DNA of 64,000 nucleotides from Anaerolineales bacterium UBA6055 (GCA_002428985.1 DIYL01000012.1:1-64000); one strand, 5' to 3'; shown: positions 18,211 to 27,213, numbered from the stretch's first letter. Notes: generated from the sequence alone by a model not told the origin. Translations and numbers: made by a program.

Positions 18211-18840
18211 CTATATAAGTGCTTTACCCATGCGTAACATACCCCAGCGAATGCCATCATCTTTGCGTTTCTTCGACTCATCAATGATTGTAAATCCTAC
18301 CTTTTCATAGGCTTTGATGGCAACGGTATTACGCTCGTCAACATCCAGCACCATCCGTCGACAATCCTGAGACACCGCTAAATCATTCGCGTGTTGGAGT
18401 AAGGTTTTACTATGTCCGCGTCCACGAAACTCTGGATATAGTGCGACGATTTGAATATAAAAATCGTGGTCGTCTAAATTAGAACCGATAAATTCAGTCA
18501 CTTCGCTGAGGTACAACCCGACACTGATATATTGGATGTATCGCCAGCCAGCAAAGTGACGGACAAGCCGTTCATTATACTGATCATTATTCTGCTTCTG
18601 CGATGCTGTCCAACCATTGACCATACCCGCGATATTTTTGCCATCCTCCAAGAAGTGCGTAAATTGATAACTATTATCGTTATCGGGTTTACCATACAAG
18701 CCTTCAAGGATGCGGTTCGCCTGTTTACCAAGCAAATTCGTGTATAGATTATCACTGGCGATTTGGGTCAGTTGGGCGAAGTGTTCGGCGTGTTCGGGTG
18801 TTGGTTGGGCTGTGATCATTGCCATGGTACGTGCTTTCAT
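18211..18840 (-). CDS. GNAT-family N-acetyltransferase
   Basis: A 209-residue acyl-CoA transferase. The GNAT core is visible in the C-terminal half: FYIQIVALYPEFRGRGHSKTLLQHA (motif A with the RGxGH pyrophosphate loop), then RRMVLDVDERNTVAIKAYEKVGFTI (motif B). The N-terminal half provides substrate recognition and is not distinctive. Substrate unknown. Convergent with the preceding gene (5 bases between stops). Confidence 0.88.
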   Translation of the reverse strand: MKARTMAMITAQPTPEHAEHFAQLTQIASDNLYTNLLGKQANRILEGLYGKPDNDNSYQFTHFLEDGKNIAGMVNGWTASQKQNNDQYNERLVRHFAGWRYIQYISVGLYLSEVTEFIGSNLDDHDFYIQIVALYPEFRGRGHSKTLLQHANDLAVSQDCRRMVLDVDERNTVAIKAYEKVGFTIIDESKKRKDDGIRWGMLRMGKALI

Positions 18841-18977
18841 CTCGTTATCGTTTGCTTATAATCCAATACGTAAAAAACGGATAAAAGTCGCTCATCTGTA
18901 TAAATAGATAGCCTGTGCCAAGGTTTTGCGAGTATAATACAAATATGTCACCAAGAAGACTATGAGAGCGATTCACT

Positions 18978-19511
18978 ATGGACAATGATAGCTTATTGCA
19001 ACGCGCATCTAGCCTCGCCGAAAACGGCAATTTTGATCTAGCGCGGAAATTTGTAATTCAGGCGATTAAAAACAACCAGCAAGATCTTGAAGCATGGTGG
19101 GCGATGGCACACGTCGCGCGAACTGATAAAGAGCGTAATCGCGCTGTAAGTAAGGTCTTGCAACTTGACCCCTCACATCCCCATGCGTTACATATGCGCG
19201 ACCAAATTCGTGCAGGGAGCATTCCACCATTGGATTATGGTGGCAGTGTCGATGCACCTAAACCAGCTGAATCGGATTTTCTGGCGAAATCACTGATCAC
19301 ATTATTTGCCTACTTTTTTATGTATGTTGTTGGCTTGGGACTAAACCTATACTTTTTAAAGGAAGCGCGCACCTACCAAAGTACCCACGGGGTTAAACCT
19401 GACAATATGGGGTGTTTATGGGCGATGCTCGCGGTTTCTGTTGGTATTCCTGTTGTACTTTGTGCACTCATTACCGGTCTTGCAATGTTCGGTATGTTGT
19501 TGTCTTTATAG
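18978..19511 (+). CDS. TPR-like domain membrane protein
   Basis: A 177-residue protein. Residues 1-75 form about two TPR-like helical hairpins (ASSLAENGNFDLARKFVIQAIKNNQQDLEAWWAMAHVARTDKERNRAVSKVLQLDPSHPHAL). Two membrane helices follow (ITLFAYFFMYVVGLGLNLYF and WAMLAVSVGIPVVLCALITGLAMFG). The N-terminal repeats are probably cytoplasmic and bind a partner. Convergent with the TPR gene at 19522-20238. No family name is recognised. Confidence 0.65.
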   Translation: MDNDSLLQRASSLAENGNFDLARKFVIQAIKNNQQDLEAWWAMAHVARTDKERNRAVSKVLQLDPSHPHALHMRDQIRAGSIPPLDYGGSVDAPKPAESDFLAKSLITLFAYFFMYVVGLGLNLYFLKEARTYQSTHGVKPDNMGCLWAMLAVSVGIPVVLCALITGLAMFGMLLSL

Positions 19512-19521
19512 TAAGATCACA

Positions 19522-20238
19522 TCACATTTTATTGATGAGTTTATAGGCTTCATCCGTTAGCGGTATAGCCCAATTGAGTTGATCGCCGACCCAGTCTGCC
19601 TCCAAATAGCGTTGATCTTGACCAACGAGCAATCGCCACAGGCTAGTTGCCGCTGTATCATCACCCAGTGCATGATGTGTCACGGCTTGCCCTGCAATAA
19701 ACATCAAATGTCCGGGACGAATATCGTTAGCTTGCTTGAAATCAGCTAAAGCTGCGTCGTATGTACCATTCTGAAAGTGAATTTCACCCCGATTGTTATA
19801 AGCCAACACATGATGCGGTTCAAGCTCGATAATCGCAGTGAAGTCTTTTACCGCGCGATCATATTCACCGAGCTTCCCATACGCAATGCCACGATTATTG
19901 AGCGCGTTGGTTAATTCGGGCATGAGCAGAAGCGCACGGGTGTAATCTTCAATCGCTGCGATGGTTTCACTAGTGGCATCATATGCATTCCCCCGATTAT
20001 AAAACGCATACGCATGTTTCTCATCCAACGTCACGACAGTTGTATAATCAGCAATGGCCTCTTGTGTGCGTCCTTGGTTGGCTAATACATTGCCCCGATG
20101 ATAAAACGCGCTGATATTTTTACTATCAATTTCAATCGCTTTATCAAATTGTACTAACGCGCCTTCGATATTGCCATTTTGCGCGTGTTCAAGTCCAGCG
20201 GCGACATAATTTTCTGCTGAGTAGTTTGCATCGGACAT
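19522..20238 (-). CDS. Tetratricopeptide repeat protein
   Basis: A 238-residue soluble protein built of about six TPR units, with recurring NISAFYHRGNVLANQGRTQEAIADY-type hairpins (A..NRG.A....G....A..DYT..I.L.P). It likely acts as a protein-protein scaffold in the cytoplasm; no signal peptide. GGGGATAATGCG precedes ATG 20238. No partner can be inferred from the neighbours, although the adjacent convergent gene also starts with TPR-like repeats. Confidence 0.9.
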   Translation of the reverse strand: MSDANYSAENYVAAGLEHAQNGNIEGALVQFDKAIEIDSKNISAFYHRGNVLANQGRTQEAIADYTTVVTLDEKHAYAFYNRGNAYDATSETIAAIEDYTRALLLMPELTNALNNRGIAYGKLGEYDRAVKDFTAIIELEPHHVLAYNNRGEIHFQNGTYDAALADFKQANDIRPGHLMFIAGQAVTHHALGDDTAATSLWRLLVGQDQRYLEADWVGDQLNWAIPLTDEAYKLINKM

Positions 20239-20388
20239 CGCATTATCCCCATTTCGTCATCAATACTATTATTTTATTGTACTCGATTTCTGTTTTGCTC
20301 ATATCCAAATTCAAATACATTTCTTGCTTGCGGACGACAGTCCGTTACAGTATGCTGATACCAACATTATCGGATAGGGAGACATAAC

Positions 20389-20793
20389 ATGAGCGACTTT
20401 AACGAAAAAGTAATGGCAGAATTCCGTGCAAATGGTGGTGTTGTCGGTGGATTTTTTGAAGGCAGAGACTTATTGATTTTGCATACAATTGGTGCAAAAA
20501 GTGGCTTGAAACGTGAGACACCGTTGGTCTGTAGTACAGATGGCGACCGTTATGTGATCGTCGCATCAGCAGGTGGCGCAGATAACCATCCGGCTTGGTA
20601 TCACAACCTCGTCAAAAACCCTGATGTGACCATCGAGGTGGGTACAGAAAAATTTGATGCGATTGCAACCATCGCCGAAGAACCCGAACGTACCCGCCTG
20701 TATGAACACATGGAAACGGTCGGCGAGTTTTTTAGTGAATACAAGCAAAAAGCCCAGCGCGTCATCCCTGTGATTACGATTGCGCGCAAGTAG
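20389..20793 (+). CDS. Deazaflavin (F420)-dependent nitroreductase-family protein
   Basis: A 134-residue protein of the Ddn/DUF385 family. The pattern LLILHTIGAKSGLKRETPL, YVIVASAGGADNHPAWYHNLVKNPDVTIEV is the family core for binding deazaflavin F420 and is shared with the Mycobacterium Ddn nitroreductase and F420H2-dependent quinone reductases. It implies that the organism makes or uses F420 or a related cofactor. Catalysis is probably reduction of quinones or other small electrophiles. GGGAGACATAAC precedes the start. Confidence 0.88.
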   Translation: MSDFNEKVMAEFRANGGVVGGFFEGRDLLILHTIGAKSGLKRETPLVCSTDGDRYVIVASAGGADNHPAWYHNLVKNPDVTIEVGTEKFDAIATIAEEPERTRLYEHMETVGEFFSEYKQKAQRVIPVITIARK

Positions 20794-20823
20794 CTATATA
20801 GTCAGCCGGAATACATCAAGTTT

Positions 20824-20857
20824 TGTAGGGTTGATGCCGTGTCATCAACCGCCTACG
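20824..20857. repeat. Palindromic REP-like hairpin
   Basis: GTAGG-GTTGATG (20825-20836) pairs with CATCAAC-CGCCTAC (20843-20856). A similar TGTAAGGGCGA...TCGCCCTACA hairpin lies at 41019-41043. Probably a dispersed palindrome or terminator after the F420-type gene. Confidence 0.5.
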
Positions 20858-20938
20858 TTCTTTCTCAGCTGTAACAGGCTTCAGTTCTACGAACCTGATA
20901 GGGATTAAAATTTATAAAATATTGTTGGGTTTGCTATC

Positions 20939-21000
20939 GCACATGAGTATCAGCCTGTTGAAAAAGTCACCACAAGGGTCTTTTGCTATCACTTGACCAA
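20939..21000 (+). repeat. Left terminal inverted repeat of the cassette
   Basis: Begins GCACATGAGTATCAGCCTGT and ends CACTTGACCAA. It is the reverse complement of 21708-21769 with a single difference (A versus T in the CACCACA-A/T-GGGTC stretch). Confidence 0.9.
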
Positions 21001-21546
21001 TCACAGATAAGTGGCATCAGAGCTAACTGATTGTTCCAGTTCAATGAGAAATTTGGTTTCCTCTCCATACTTTAGTATCCGTTTTTTTCCTGGGTCCAAG
21101 CCATCTAATAACTCCAATAATTTTGGCCTAGTTTCAGCCTCGAAGCACTTAATAACATCCATTTGAAGGTCTCTGACTTCTTGATATAAACAACCCGCAA
21201 CAATATCTAGATTTGGAGAATTTTTCTCATCAACTATTCTTTGTTTAGCTCTCTGTATGCAAATTGACACCGGGACATCATAGTAGATAACTAAATCTGA
21301 TGCGGACAATCTTTTTTCTAAAGCGTCCCAATATCCCACTCCATCAATGAGCCAACGATCATTAGATATCCACTTTTCATGCAAGGCTTGATATGAGGTT
21401 TGTTCTCTTAGCTTCCACCCTGGCATCCAATAGATTTTGTCGATTGTAAAAATCTCCAGGTGTAATACTTCTCCAATTTTCCTGGATAACGTTGATTTCC
21501 CGGCAGCTGAGTTGCCTACTATTGAGACCCTTTTATACACATTCAT
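21001..21546 (-). CDS. P-loop kinase-like protein (FlaR / topology-modulation type) carried by the cassette
   Basis: A 181-residue adenylate-kinase-fold protein. Walker A is GNSAAGKST (residues 11-19); TIDKIYWMPGW, typical of the FlaR/'DNA topology modulation' group, follows at about 34-44; WLIDGVGYWDALEKRLSASDLVIYYDVP gives the Walker-B-like strand; CIQRAKQRI is the lid. It probably phosphorylates a small molecule or acts as an NTPase; the biological substrate is unknown. ATG 21546 has no strong ribosome binding site. Its TGA at 21003-21001 touches the inverted repeat, and AT-rich codon use differs from neighbours, both consistent with arrival on the cassette. Confidence 0.8.
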   Translation of the reverse strand: MNVYKRVSIVGNSAAGKSTLSRKIGEVLHLEIFTIDKIYWMPGWKLREQTSYQALHEKWISNDRWLIDGVGYWDALEKRLSASDLVIYYDVPVSICIQRAKQRIVDEKNSPNLDIVAGCLYQEVRDLQMDVIKCFEAETRPKLLELLDGLDPGKKRILKYGEETKFLIELEQSVSSDATYL

Positions 21547-21591
21547 GGTTTCTGTTCCAGAATAATCACCTTGTCTTGTTTTCGTTTTGTT

Positions 21592-21624
21592 GGTAGCTCA
21601 AGTTCAGTTTTTCGAGCTACCTTT
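21592..21624 (+). other. Hairpin inside the cassette, upstream of its gene
   Basis: GGTAGCTC (21592-21599) pairs with GAGCTACC (21614-21621), followed by TTT on the plus strand. It could end plus-strand read-through into the cassette or act in the leader of the minus-strand kinase gene. Confidence 0.45.
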
Positions 21625-21707
21625 CCCTGATGTGGGATATTATTAACTTGCTGCAATTATACTGCATTTCATTTTCTTTGTATTACTCGGATGCAGATAG
21701 TGGATTT

Positions 21708-21769
21708 TTGGTCAAGTGATAGCAAAAGACCCATGTGGTGACTTTTTCAACAGGCTGATACTCATGTGC
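21708..21769 (-). repeat. Right terminal inverted repeat of the cassette
   Basis: Mirror partner of 20939-21000; read on the minus strand it begins GCACATGAGTATCAGCCTGT. The bases just outside the two repeats do not match each other. Confidence 0.9.
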
Positions 21770-21838
21770 ACTAAACCATAATCGACCCGGGCTCAAGCAG
21801 TTGGGGTTTTGTGTTTATAGGGATAGATTGATAGCCCC

Positions 21839-21922
21839 TTATAGATAGAACCCGCCAAGTCCGAGTAGGATGATTGCTGTGATTAGTGTCCAATTGAATC
21901 CTATGCGTCATCGTTTAATCAT
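21839..21922 (-). pseudogene. 27-residue membrane microprotein frame with an in-frame TGA
   Basis: On the minus strand, GGAGGTGATC stands immediately before ATG 21922; GGAGGTGATC is the full complement of the usual 16S rRNA 3' end. The frame reads MIKR-stop-RIGFNWTLITAIILLGLGGFYL-stop. Codon 5 is TGA (21910-21908); replacing it by TGG would give a basic head and one membrane helix, the look of a genuine small membrane protein. Most simply it is a broken gene; no TGA recoding is known here. Confidence 0.4.
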
Positions 21923-21990
21923 GATCACCTCCAATGTTAAATAATTAGAGGATAACACGCCATACAAACAATGCACAAAGTCAGCGAATA

Positions 21991-23256
21991 TTAAAGCACG
22001 CGCGACGAATATAGAGGCTGGCGTTGACCGCGTGTTTGGTAGAATACATGCCGGATGAGATTCGCTTGGGCGGTGGTCAGCTCGGATTTGCGGCGCGACA
22101 TCGCTTTTTGGGCGACATCAATAAATTTCTCTAGTGTATATTCGCTGACGTTGCTCCCGTCACTCCAGACAAACGGCGGGATAATCTTGGGTGCGAGCCC
22201 GTTCATGATATTGGATGCAACGCCGACAGTTGCCCCACCCACAAGCATCACCCCAATCCCAAGTTTGACATGATCGCCGAGGACAACCCCCATCTTCATC
22301 AATCCGGTATCAACCATCGCATTGTTGACTTCCATTCGCACATTGCTATAGGTATTTTTCAGGTCGCTGTTGGTCGCAATCGCACCGATATTGACCCACT
22401 CACCGAGGTAACTATGCCCCAAAAAGCCAGCGTGATATTTATTGCTGTAGCCTTGAATAATCGACTCTTCTAATTCACCACCCACACGACACATGGGACC
22501 GATTGTTGTACCTTCGCGGATTTGTCCACCGACTATGCGAGTTTTATCGCCGATAAATGACGGTCCTTGTATCCAACTAAACGGCTCAATTTCAACACCC
22601 GCACCAATATAAACCGGACCTTCACGGGCATCAATCACTGCCATCGCATCAATCCGCGCACTGTCGCCAATATAGATGTCGGACGGATTGTATAAGACCG
22701 CTTGCTCATGCACATCGCCATAAATGCCCGCTTGCACACAGGTGTTGATGTCACTAACGAGGATTTCAGGATTAATCTCGATTAAATCCCATATGTATTC
22801 GGCACAGCGCGTTTCCATCTCAACTTGTTTGACTGTCTCACCGAGGGTGGCTAACGCCATATCACTATCTTGATCAAGTAGATAATAAGCAAGCTGACGA
22901 GATTTATCACTATCCAAATAAGCCGCAATCAACCGCCCTTTAGATAAATAAACGGTGTTTTCATCAGGTAATAGCGTAATTGCGCGGGATAACTCGAATG
23001 CGGATAATATCCCGCCGTTGACAAATAACATCCGTGTGTCGAGATCAAATGCCGAGGTCAGCGGATTAAATCCACTTTCGCGCAGGGTCGGATTTAAGTT
23101 TTTACGACAGATCAGCGTGATGTCATCCGGATTAAATGCTTTGACAATCCGTTCATATAACGTAAAAATCCCGCACCGTAACTGAAACACCGGACGCAGA
23201 TAGGTCAGTGGATAGAAATTAGAGTAGGTATCATCTTCAAAAATACAAAGGCGCAT
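21991..23256 (-). CDS. GlmU-like sugar nucleotidyltransferase / acyltransferase
   Basis: A 421-residue two-domain protein of the GlmU-related group. The N-terminus (RLCIFEDDTYSNFYPLTYLRPVFQLRCGIFTLYERI) is diagnostic of this nucleotidyltransferase-like family; the C-terminal half is a left-handed beta helix of hexapeptide repeats (IYIGDSARIDAMAVIDA..GPVYIGAGVEIEPFSWI...IGDKTRIVGGQI). The classic GlmU G-x-G-T-R-M motif is missing, so nucleotidyl transfer is unproven. The likely role is UDP-GlcNAc or related sugar-nucleotide synthesis for the envelope. I chose ATG 23256 because GAGGG lies six bases upstream of it, whereas ATG 23262 touches the GAGGG. Confidence 0.85.
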   Translation of the reverse strand: MRLCIFEDDTYSNFYPLTYLRPVFQLRCGIFTLYERIVKAFNPDDITLICRKNLNPTLRESGFNPLTSAFDLDTRMLFVNGGILSAFELSRAITLLPDENTVYLSKGRLIAAYLDSDKSRQLAYYLLDQDSDMALATLGETVKQVEMETRCAEYIWDLIEINPEILVSDINTCVQAGIYGDVHEQAVLYNPSDIYIGDSARIDAMAVIDAREGPVYIGAGVEIEPFSWIQGPSFIGDKTRIVGGQIREGTTIGPMCRVGGELEESIIQGYSNKYHAGFLGHSYLGEWVNIGAIATNSDLKNTYSNVRMEVNNAMVDTGLMKMGVVLGDHVKLGIGVMLVGGATVGVASNIMNGLAPKIIPPFVWSDGSNVSEYTLEKFIDVAQKAMSRRKSELTTAQANLIRHVFYQTRGQRQPLYSSRVL

Positions 23257-23324
23257 ACACATCCCTCGGCTAGTTCATTCGTGGGCGTAAGTTTAATCGT
23301 TATTTGTGAGGATGACCAGAGGTG

Positions 23325-24671
23325 CTATTCGTCTCGAATCAATGGATCATCGACGAGATGTTGCCATTGATCAAGTCGTTTTTCGAGTTGTTTGACGATG
23401 TTCACAAACTTGCGCTCATGGAGTAGATTGGTCGTTTCATAGGGATCATCCAGCATATCAAACAATTGTGTGGTAATCGTATCGCCACAGCGCGACTTGA
23501 TAAGTTTATAGCGACTACCTCGAATTGCACGTTGATAGGGTTTGTCACGGGGATGGTCAAATGTATCTTGATATGCAGTGAAAAGCGTCTGACGATGAGC
23601 ATCGGTTATTCCATTTAGAACGGCATTCACACTGTGTCCATCACACGTTGAAGGAATCGGCACGTCTGCTCGTTCACATAAAGTTGGAAACAAATCGAGT
23701 AGATAGACAAGTGCATCCGTTTGCCTTCCAACAGGTATGTCTGTCCCGCGCACAATCATTGGAATCCGCATGCTATGATCATACAGATTTTGCTTACCCA
23801 TCAGCCCGTGTTGCCCGACAGATAAACCATGGTCAGCTGTATAAATCACAATGGTGTTGTCGCGTAGTCCATTGTCATCTAATGCCTGTACAATCCGACC
23901 AATCTCAGCATCCATATGCGAGATCATGGCATAATAATCGGCGATGTGTTGTTTAATTTCCGCCTCGGCACGTGGATATACTGCCAATACTTCATCCCGA
24001 ATGTCACGATTGCCTAGGTCAAATTCATGTTCCAACGCAAAGTTAGGAGGTAGGTCAATTTCATCGGATGAATACATAGTGTCATATGGTGGTGGAGCTG
24101 TGCGCGGGTCATGCGGTGATGTAAATGCGATATATGCAAAAAACGGATCGTCATCGTCCGTACTGCGACTATTCAAGAAGTCAATCATATCATCTGAAAA
24201 TAATGTCGTGGCGTGGATATTTGATACCGTTTCGACAGCATGTTCATCATACGCCCGTGATGGATCAAAATCGTGGACAGCAATCGCAAATTGATCATCG
24301 GTCATTCCGCCAAAGAAGACTTTACCCCCCGTGCTAAAACACCGAGCAAAGGTCTCGGAGCGATTATGCCATTTGCCCGTGCCAAAGGTAGTATAACCAT
24401 TTTGCCATAATAGTTCAGGGAGTAAGGGGACGTCTGATGAGAGTGGATCAGGTGCTTGGAATAGATTGCGCCCTGTCATGAGCATCGCACGGCTGGGCAT
24501 ACAGACTGCCCCTGATGTAGACCCCATAATATGCGCATGGGTGAACGTTGTACCTTCCGCCATCAGCAGATCAAACGTTGGGGTTTTCACAGGTTCTTGC
24601 CCCAGCGCGCCAAGAGCTGAATGACGATGATCATCCGCAATCATAAACAAAATGTTGGGTCGGGTTGCCAT
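23325..24671 (-). CDS. Sulfatase family protein
   Basis: A 448-residue type I sulfatase. Metal-binding NILFMIADDHR is at the N-terminus; the formylglycine signature is C57-M-P-S-R in GAVCMPSRAMLMTGRN, so the active-site Cys is intact and would need a maturase. TFGTGKWHN, HMDAEIGRIVQALDDNGL and VIYTADHGLSVGQHGLMGKQNLYDHSMRIPMIV are the usual later motifs. It hydrolyses sulfate esters of sugars or other organics. No signal peptide is visible, so it may be cytoplasmic. GGAGGGG before ATG 24671 decides the start over an upstream ATG. Confidence 0.92.
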   Translation of the reverse strand: MATRPNILFMIADDHRHSALGALGQEPVKTPTFDLLMAEGTTFTHAHIMGSTSGAVCMPSRAMLMTGRNLFQAPDPLSSDVPLLPELLWQNGYTTFGTGKWHNRSETFARCFSTGGKVFFGGMTDDQFAIAVHDFDPSRAYDEHAVETVSNIHATTLFSDDMIDFLNSRSTDDDDPFFAYIAFTSPHDPRTAPPPYDTMYSSDEIDLPPNFALEHEFDLGNRDIRDEVLAVYPRAEAEIKQHIADYYAMISHMDAEIGRIVQALDDNGLRDNTIVIYTADHGLSVGQHGLMGKQNLYDHSMRIPMIVRGTDIPVGRQTDALVYLLDLFPTLCERADVPIPSTCDGHSVNAVLNGITDAHRQTLFTAYQDTFDHPRDKPYQRAIRGSRYKLIKSRCGDTITTQLFDMLDDPYETTNLLHERKFVNIVKQLEKRLDQWQHLVDDPLIRDE

Positions 24672-24747
24672 ATTTCCCCTCCGATAGTGATATATCATGC
24701 ACTATCGTTATTAGACCCAACATGGCGTTTAGTTGCAAATTTTGATT

Positions 24748-25521
24748 TTAAGTATAAGCTTCGGTACGCCGTTTGGATGCCGTTAAGCTACGATGACGGA
24801 ATTTAATCTGCCACACGCGGAAGGCAGCTTCGAGCGCAATTGTTGACGACATTTTTGAGGTGCCCCGTTCGCGATCTGGAAAGTGAATCGGGATTTCAGT
24901 AATGTTATAATCAAGCTTGTGTGCCACAAAAATCATCTCTACTTGGAAGACATAACCACTCGCATAAACTTGATCCACGTTAATGCCGAGCAACACATCC
25001 CGTTTATAAAGACGGAAACCACCTGTTGCATCGCGAACAGGCATATTGAGGATGGTTGGGGTATAGATGCGATTCGCCCACCAACTAAGGAGTTTACGGA
25101 TGGGTCCCCACCGTTCATCGACGCTCCCGCCTTTAATATAGCGCGAGCCGATGACAATGTCATGATCACTTGCAAGCTTTAGCATTTGGAGGATATATTT
25201 GGGCTGATGGGAAAAATCACAGTCCATCTGAATGATGTAGTCCGCACCCATTGCGATTGCTTTTTTGAAACCCGCTTTATAAGCAGGACCTAGCCCATCT
25301 TTTTGAGTACGATGGAGGACGTTGATCCGTCCGGCGTAACTATCCAGTTTTGCGAGGTTATCTGCAATTTCACCCGTGCCATCAGGCGAATTATCGTCCA
25401 CCACAAGTAAATGAAAATTCGGGATTTCTAGTCCAAATAATGCCTGTACCATCAAATGCAGATTTTCTTTTTCATTGTAAGTGGGCAAAACCACCATAAC
25501 TTTTGGATGTGTGTCCGTCAT
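24748..25521 (-). CDS. Polyprenol monophosphomannose synthase-like glycosyltransferase (GT2)
   Basis: A 257-residue GT2 protein without membrane helices, close to the Dpm1 type. VMVVLPTYNEKENL starts the nucleotide-binding fold; VVDDNSPDGTGEIA and MDCDFSHQPKYI hold the two Asp motifs (DxD equivalent); DATGGFRLYKRDVL and ERGTSKMS are conserved in dolichol/polyprenol phosphate mannose synthases. It moves mannose or another hexose from a nucleotide sugar onto polyprenyl phosphate, providing the donor for GT-C enzymes such as the DUF2142-like protein at 2396. GAGG lies upstream of ATG 25521. Confidence 0.92.
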   Translation of the reverse strand: MTDTHPKVMVVLPTYNEKENLHLMVQALFGLEIPNFHLLVVDDNSPDGTGEIADNLAKLDSYAGRINVLHRTQKDGLGPAYKAGFKKAIAMGADYIIQMDCDFSHQPKYILQMLKLASDHDIVIGSRYIKGGSVDERWGPIRKLLSWWANRIYTPTILNMPVRDATGGFRLYKRDVLLGINVDQVYASGYVFQVEMIFVAHKLDYNITEIPIHFPDRERGTSKMSSTIALEAAFRVWQIKFRHRSLTASKRRTEAYT

Positions 25522-25761
25522 ATATGCCTCGATTGCTGTATATCACCTGCACTGATATATTGCGCGACTATTATCAAATGCGCCATGTATCATAACGCAC
25601 CGTCGCAGGTTATGGTACGCTGATTCTCTGTGTTTTATTATACCGTTATTCGATTCCAATTTTCGTTGTGATACATCCATTCCCCTCTTTTGTACTGATA
25701 CCTGTCTAATGAATCCTGCGTATAATGAGGCAAGATATGCTAAAAACACAAAGGACAAAAT

Positions 25762-27156
25762 ATGCGATTTTTACGGTTAATCGGTGTGCTGGTGGGGTTG
25801 TGGCTCGTGTGGATGACCTCTGCACAAGAAGAATACACCGCTGATGATGATTTTTTCTCATTTACAATACCCGAAGGTTGGACATCCGACATCACACCCG
25901 ACCGCATCCAACTAAACACTGAGGGATCGGCTGTGACCGTTTATCTAGTCACACAAGATTCTGACGATCCAACAGCATCAATTGAGCCAGCGATGGATAG
26001 CATCGGGGTAACTTATGGCGCACTCGCCAGTGAACAAGATGCACCGCTCCCTAATGGTGTTTGGCGCCAACATATTTACAGCAATGGTGCAGACTTAGCA
26101 CTGGGTCTCGCACAAGTTGCTGACGGACGCGCACTGGTCATGATTGTCACTGGAAATCAAGCCGAGATTCAAGCCCTTAATCCGCAAATCCTGAGCATTC
26201 TAACCAGTATCCAATTAGGTGAAGATTTATTGCCGGCTTATGTTGATACCGAAGTCTTTACCGAACGTGATGTGACGTTTGGTAATGAGCCATTTCTACT
26301 TAACGGGACATTGAGCGTCCCAACAGGTGAAAGTACATTTCCAGCGGTTGTGATTGTACATGGTTCAGGTCCGCAAGATCGTAACGGCACACTCGGTGTA
26401 CTAGCATCTTATCGAGACCTTGCACAAGGACTTGCCTCGCAGGGGATTCTGGTATTGCGTTATGATAAGCGCACCCTCACACATGGTGCAACGATTGCAA
26501 TCGATGAAACCTTCACAGTCGATACCGAATCAACAGATGATGCAGTGCTAGCAGTCGACTTTTTGAAAACACTGCCCGAAGTTGACACAGATCGTATTAT
26601 TGTTCTTGGACATAGTCAGGGTGCATCGTTAACACCGCGCATTATTGAACAAGCTGATGGTGTTGCTGGCGGGATTTTGATGGCGGCGGCTACTCGTCCG
26701 TTTGGTGAGTTGGTGCGCGAGCAAATTGCATATATTAGCGAGATCAATCCGGATGCAGCAGTCAGCCCACAAGTGGTTGGCTTACAGACAATCGTTGCTA
26801 ATTATGATGCGGTCAATGCTGGCACGAGTTATGCCGAGACATTTGGCGCACAAGCGACCTATTTTGAATCACTCGCAGGGCTCGACCCATTGGTGACATC
26901 ACAACGCATCGACACCCCACTGCTTATCTTACAGGGCGAACGTGATTATCAAGTCACGATGGTTGATTTTTCTGTGTGGCAAGGGGCTTATGCAGAGAGT
27001 GATCGCGTCACACTCAAAAGCTACCCAAGGCTGAATCATCAGTTTATGTCACAGGGGGATGTGTCGCGTTTGAGCGTTCCACAAGATTATGAAATCCCAG
27101 ATTTTGTCAGTGCTGAGGTGATCCAAGATATTGCCAACTGGATTGATGAACAGTAA
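25762..27156 (+). CDS. Secreted alpha/beta hydrolase with N-terminal extra domain
   Basis: A 464-residue protein with a signal peptide (LVGLWLVWMTSAQ). Residues ~20-155 are a beta-rich domain (FSFTIPEGWTSDITPDRIQL..), PsbP/DUF1795-like in look. The hydrolase follows: VVIVHGSGPQDRNG (oxyanion loop), VLRYDKRT, nucleophile elbow VLGHSQGASL, acid in LLILQGERDYQVT and base in PRLNHQFM. All triad residues are present. This is the EstA-like exported esterase or peptidase pattern. AAAGGACAAAAT precedes the start. Confidence 0.87.
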   Translation: MRFLRLIGVLVGLWLVWMTSAQEEYTADDDFFSFTIPEGWTSDITPDRIQLNTEGSAVTVYLVTQDSDDPTASIEPAMDSIGVTYGALASEQDAPLPNGVWRQHIYSNGADLALGLAQVADGRALVMIVTGNQAEIQALNPQILSILTSIQLGEDLLPAYVDTEVFTERDVTFGNEPFLLNGTLSVPTGESTFPAVVIVHGSGPQDRNGTLGVLASYRDLAQGLASQGILVLRYDKRTLTHGATIAIDETFTVDTESTDDAVLAVDFLKTLPEVDTDRIIVLGHSQGASLTPRIIEQADGVAGGILMAAATRPFGELVREQIAYISEINPDAAVSPQVVGLQTIVANYDAVNAGTSYAETFGAQATYFESLAGLDPLVTSQRIDTPLLILQGERDYQVTMVDFSVWQGAYAESDRVTLKSYPRLNHQFMSQGDVSRLSVPQDYEIPDFVSAEVIQDIANWIDEQ

Positions 27157-27170
27157 TCTAACTATGCAAA

Positions 27171-27200
27171 ATGGCGGGCAACAACACTGCTGTCCGCCAT
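27171..27200. terminator. Bidirectional hairpin between convergent genes
   Basis: ATGGCGGGCA (27171-27180) pairs with TGTCCGCCAT (27191-27200) with one wobble. It lies between the stop of the hydrolase gene (27156) and that of the peptide-binding protein (27214). Confidence 0.55.
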
Positions 27201-27213
27201 CACGACGCTGTTT

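Larger units (their letters stand above)
20939..21769. mobile_element. 831-bp cassette bounded by 62-bp inverted repeats, no transposase
   Basis: The segment starts and ends with near-perfect 62-bp inverted repeats (20939-21000 and 21708-21769, one mismatch). It carries one complete gene (21001-21546, minus) whose stop codon abuts the left repeat, plus ~160 bp upstream of the gene. No transposase is encoded. No obvious direct target duplication flanks it. The structure fits a mobile insertion cassette moved in trans by a transposase elsewhere in the genome. Confidence 0.75.
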
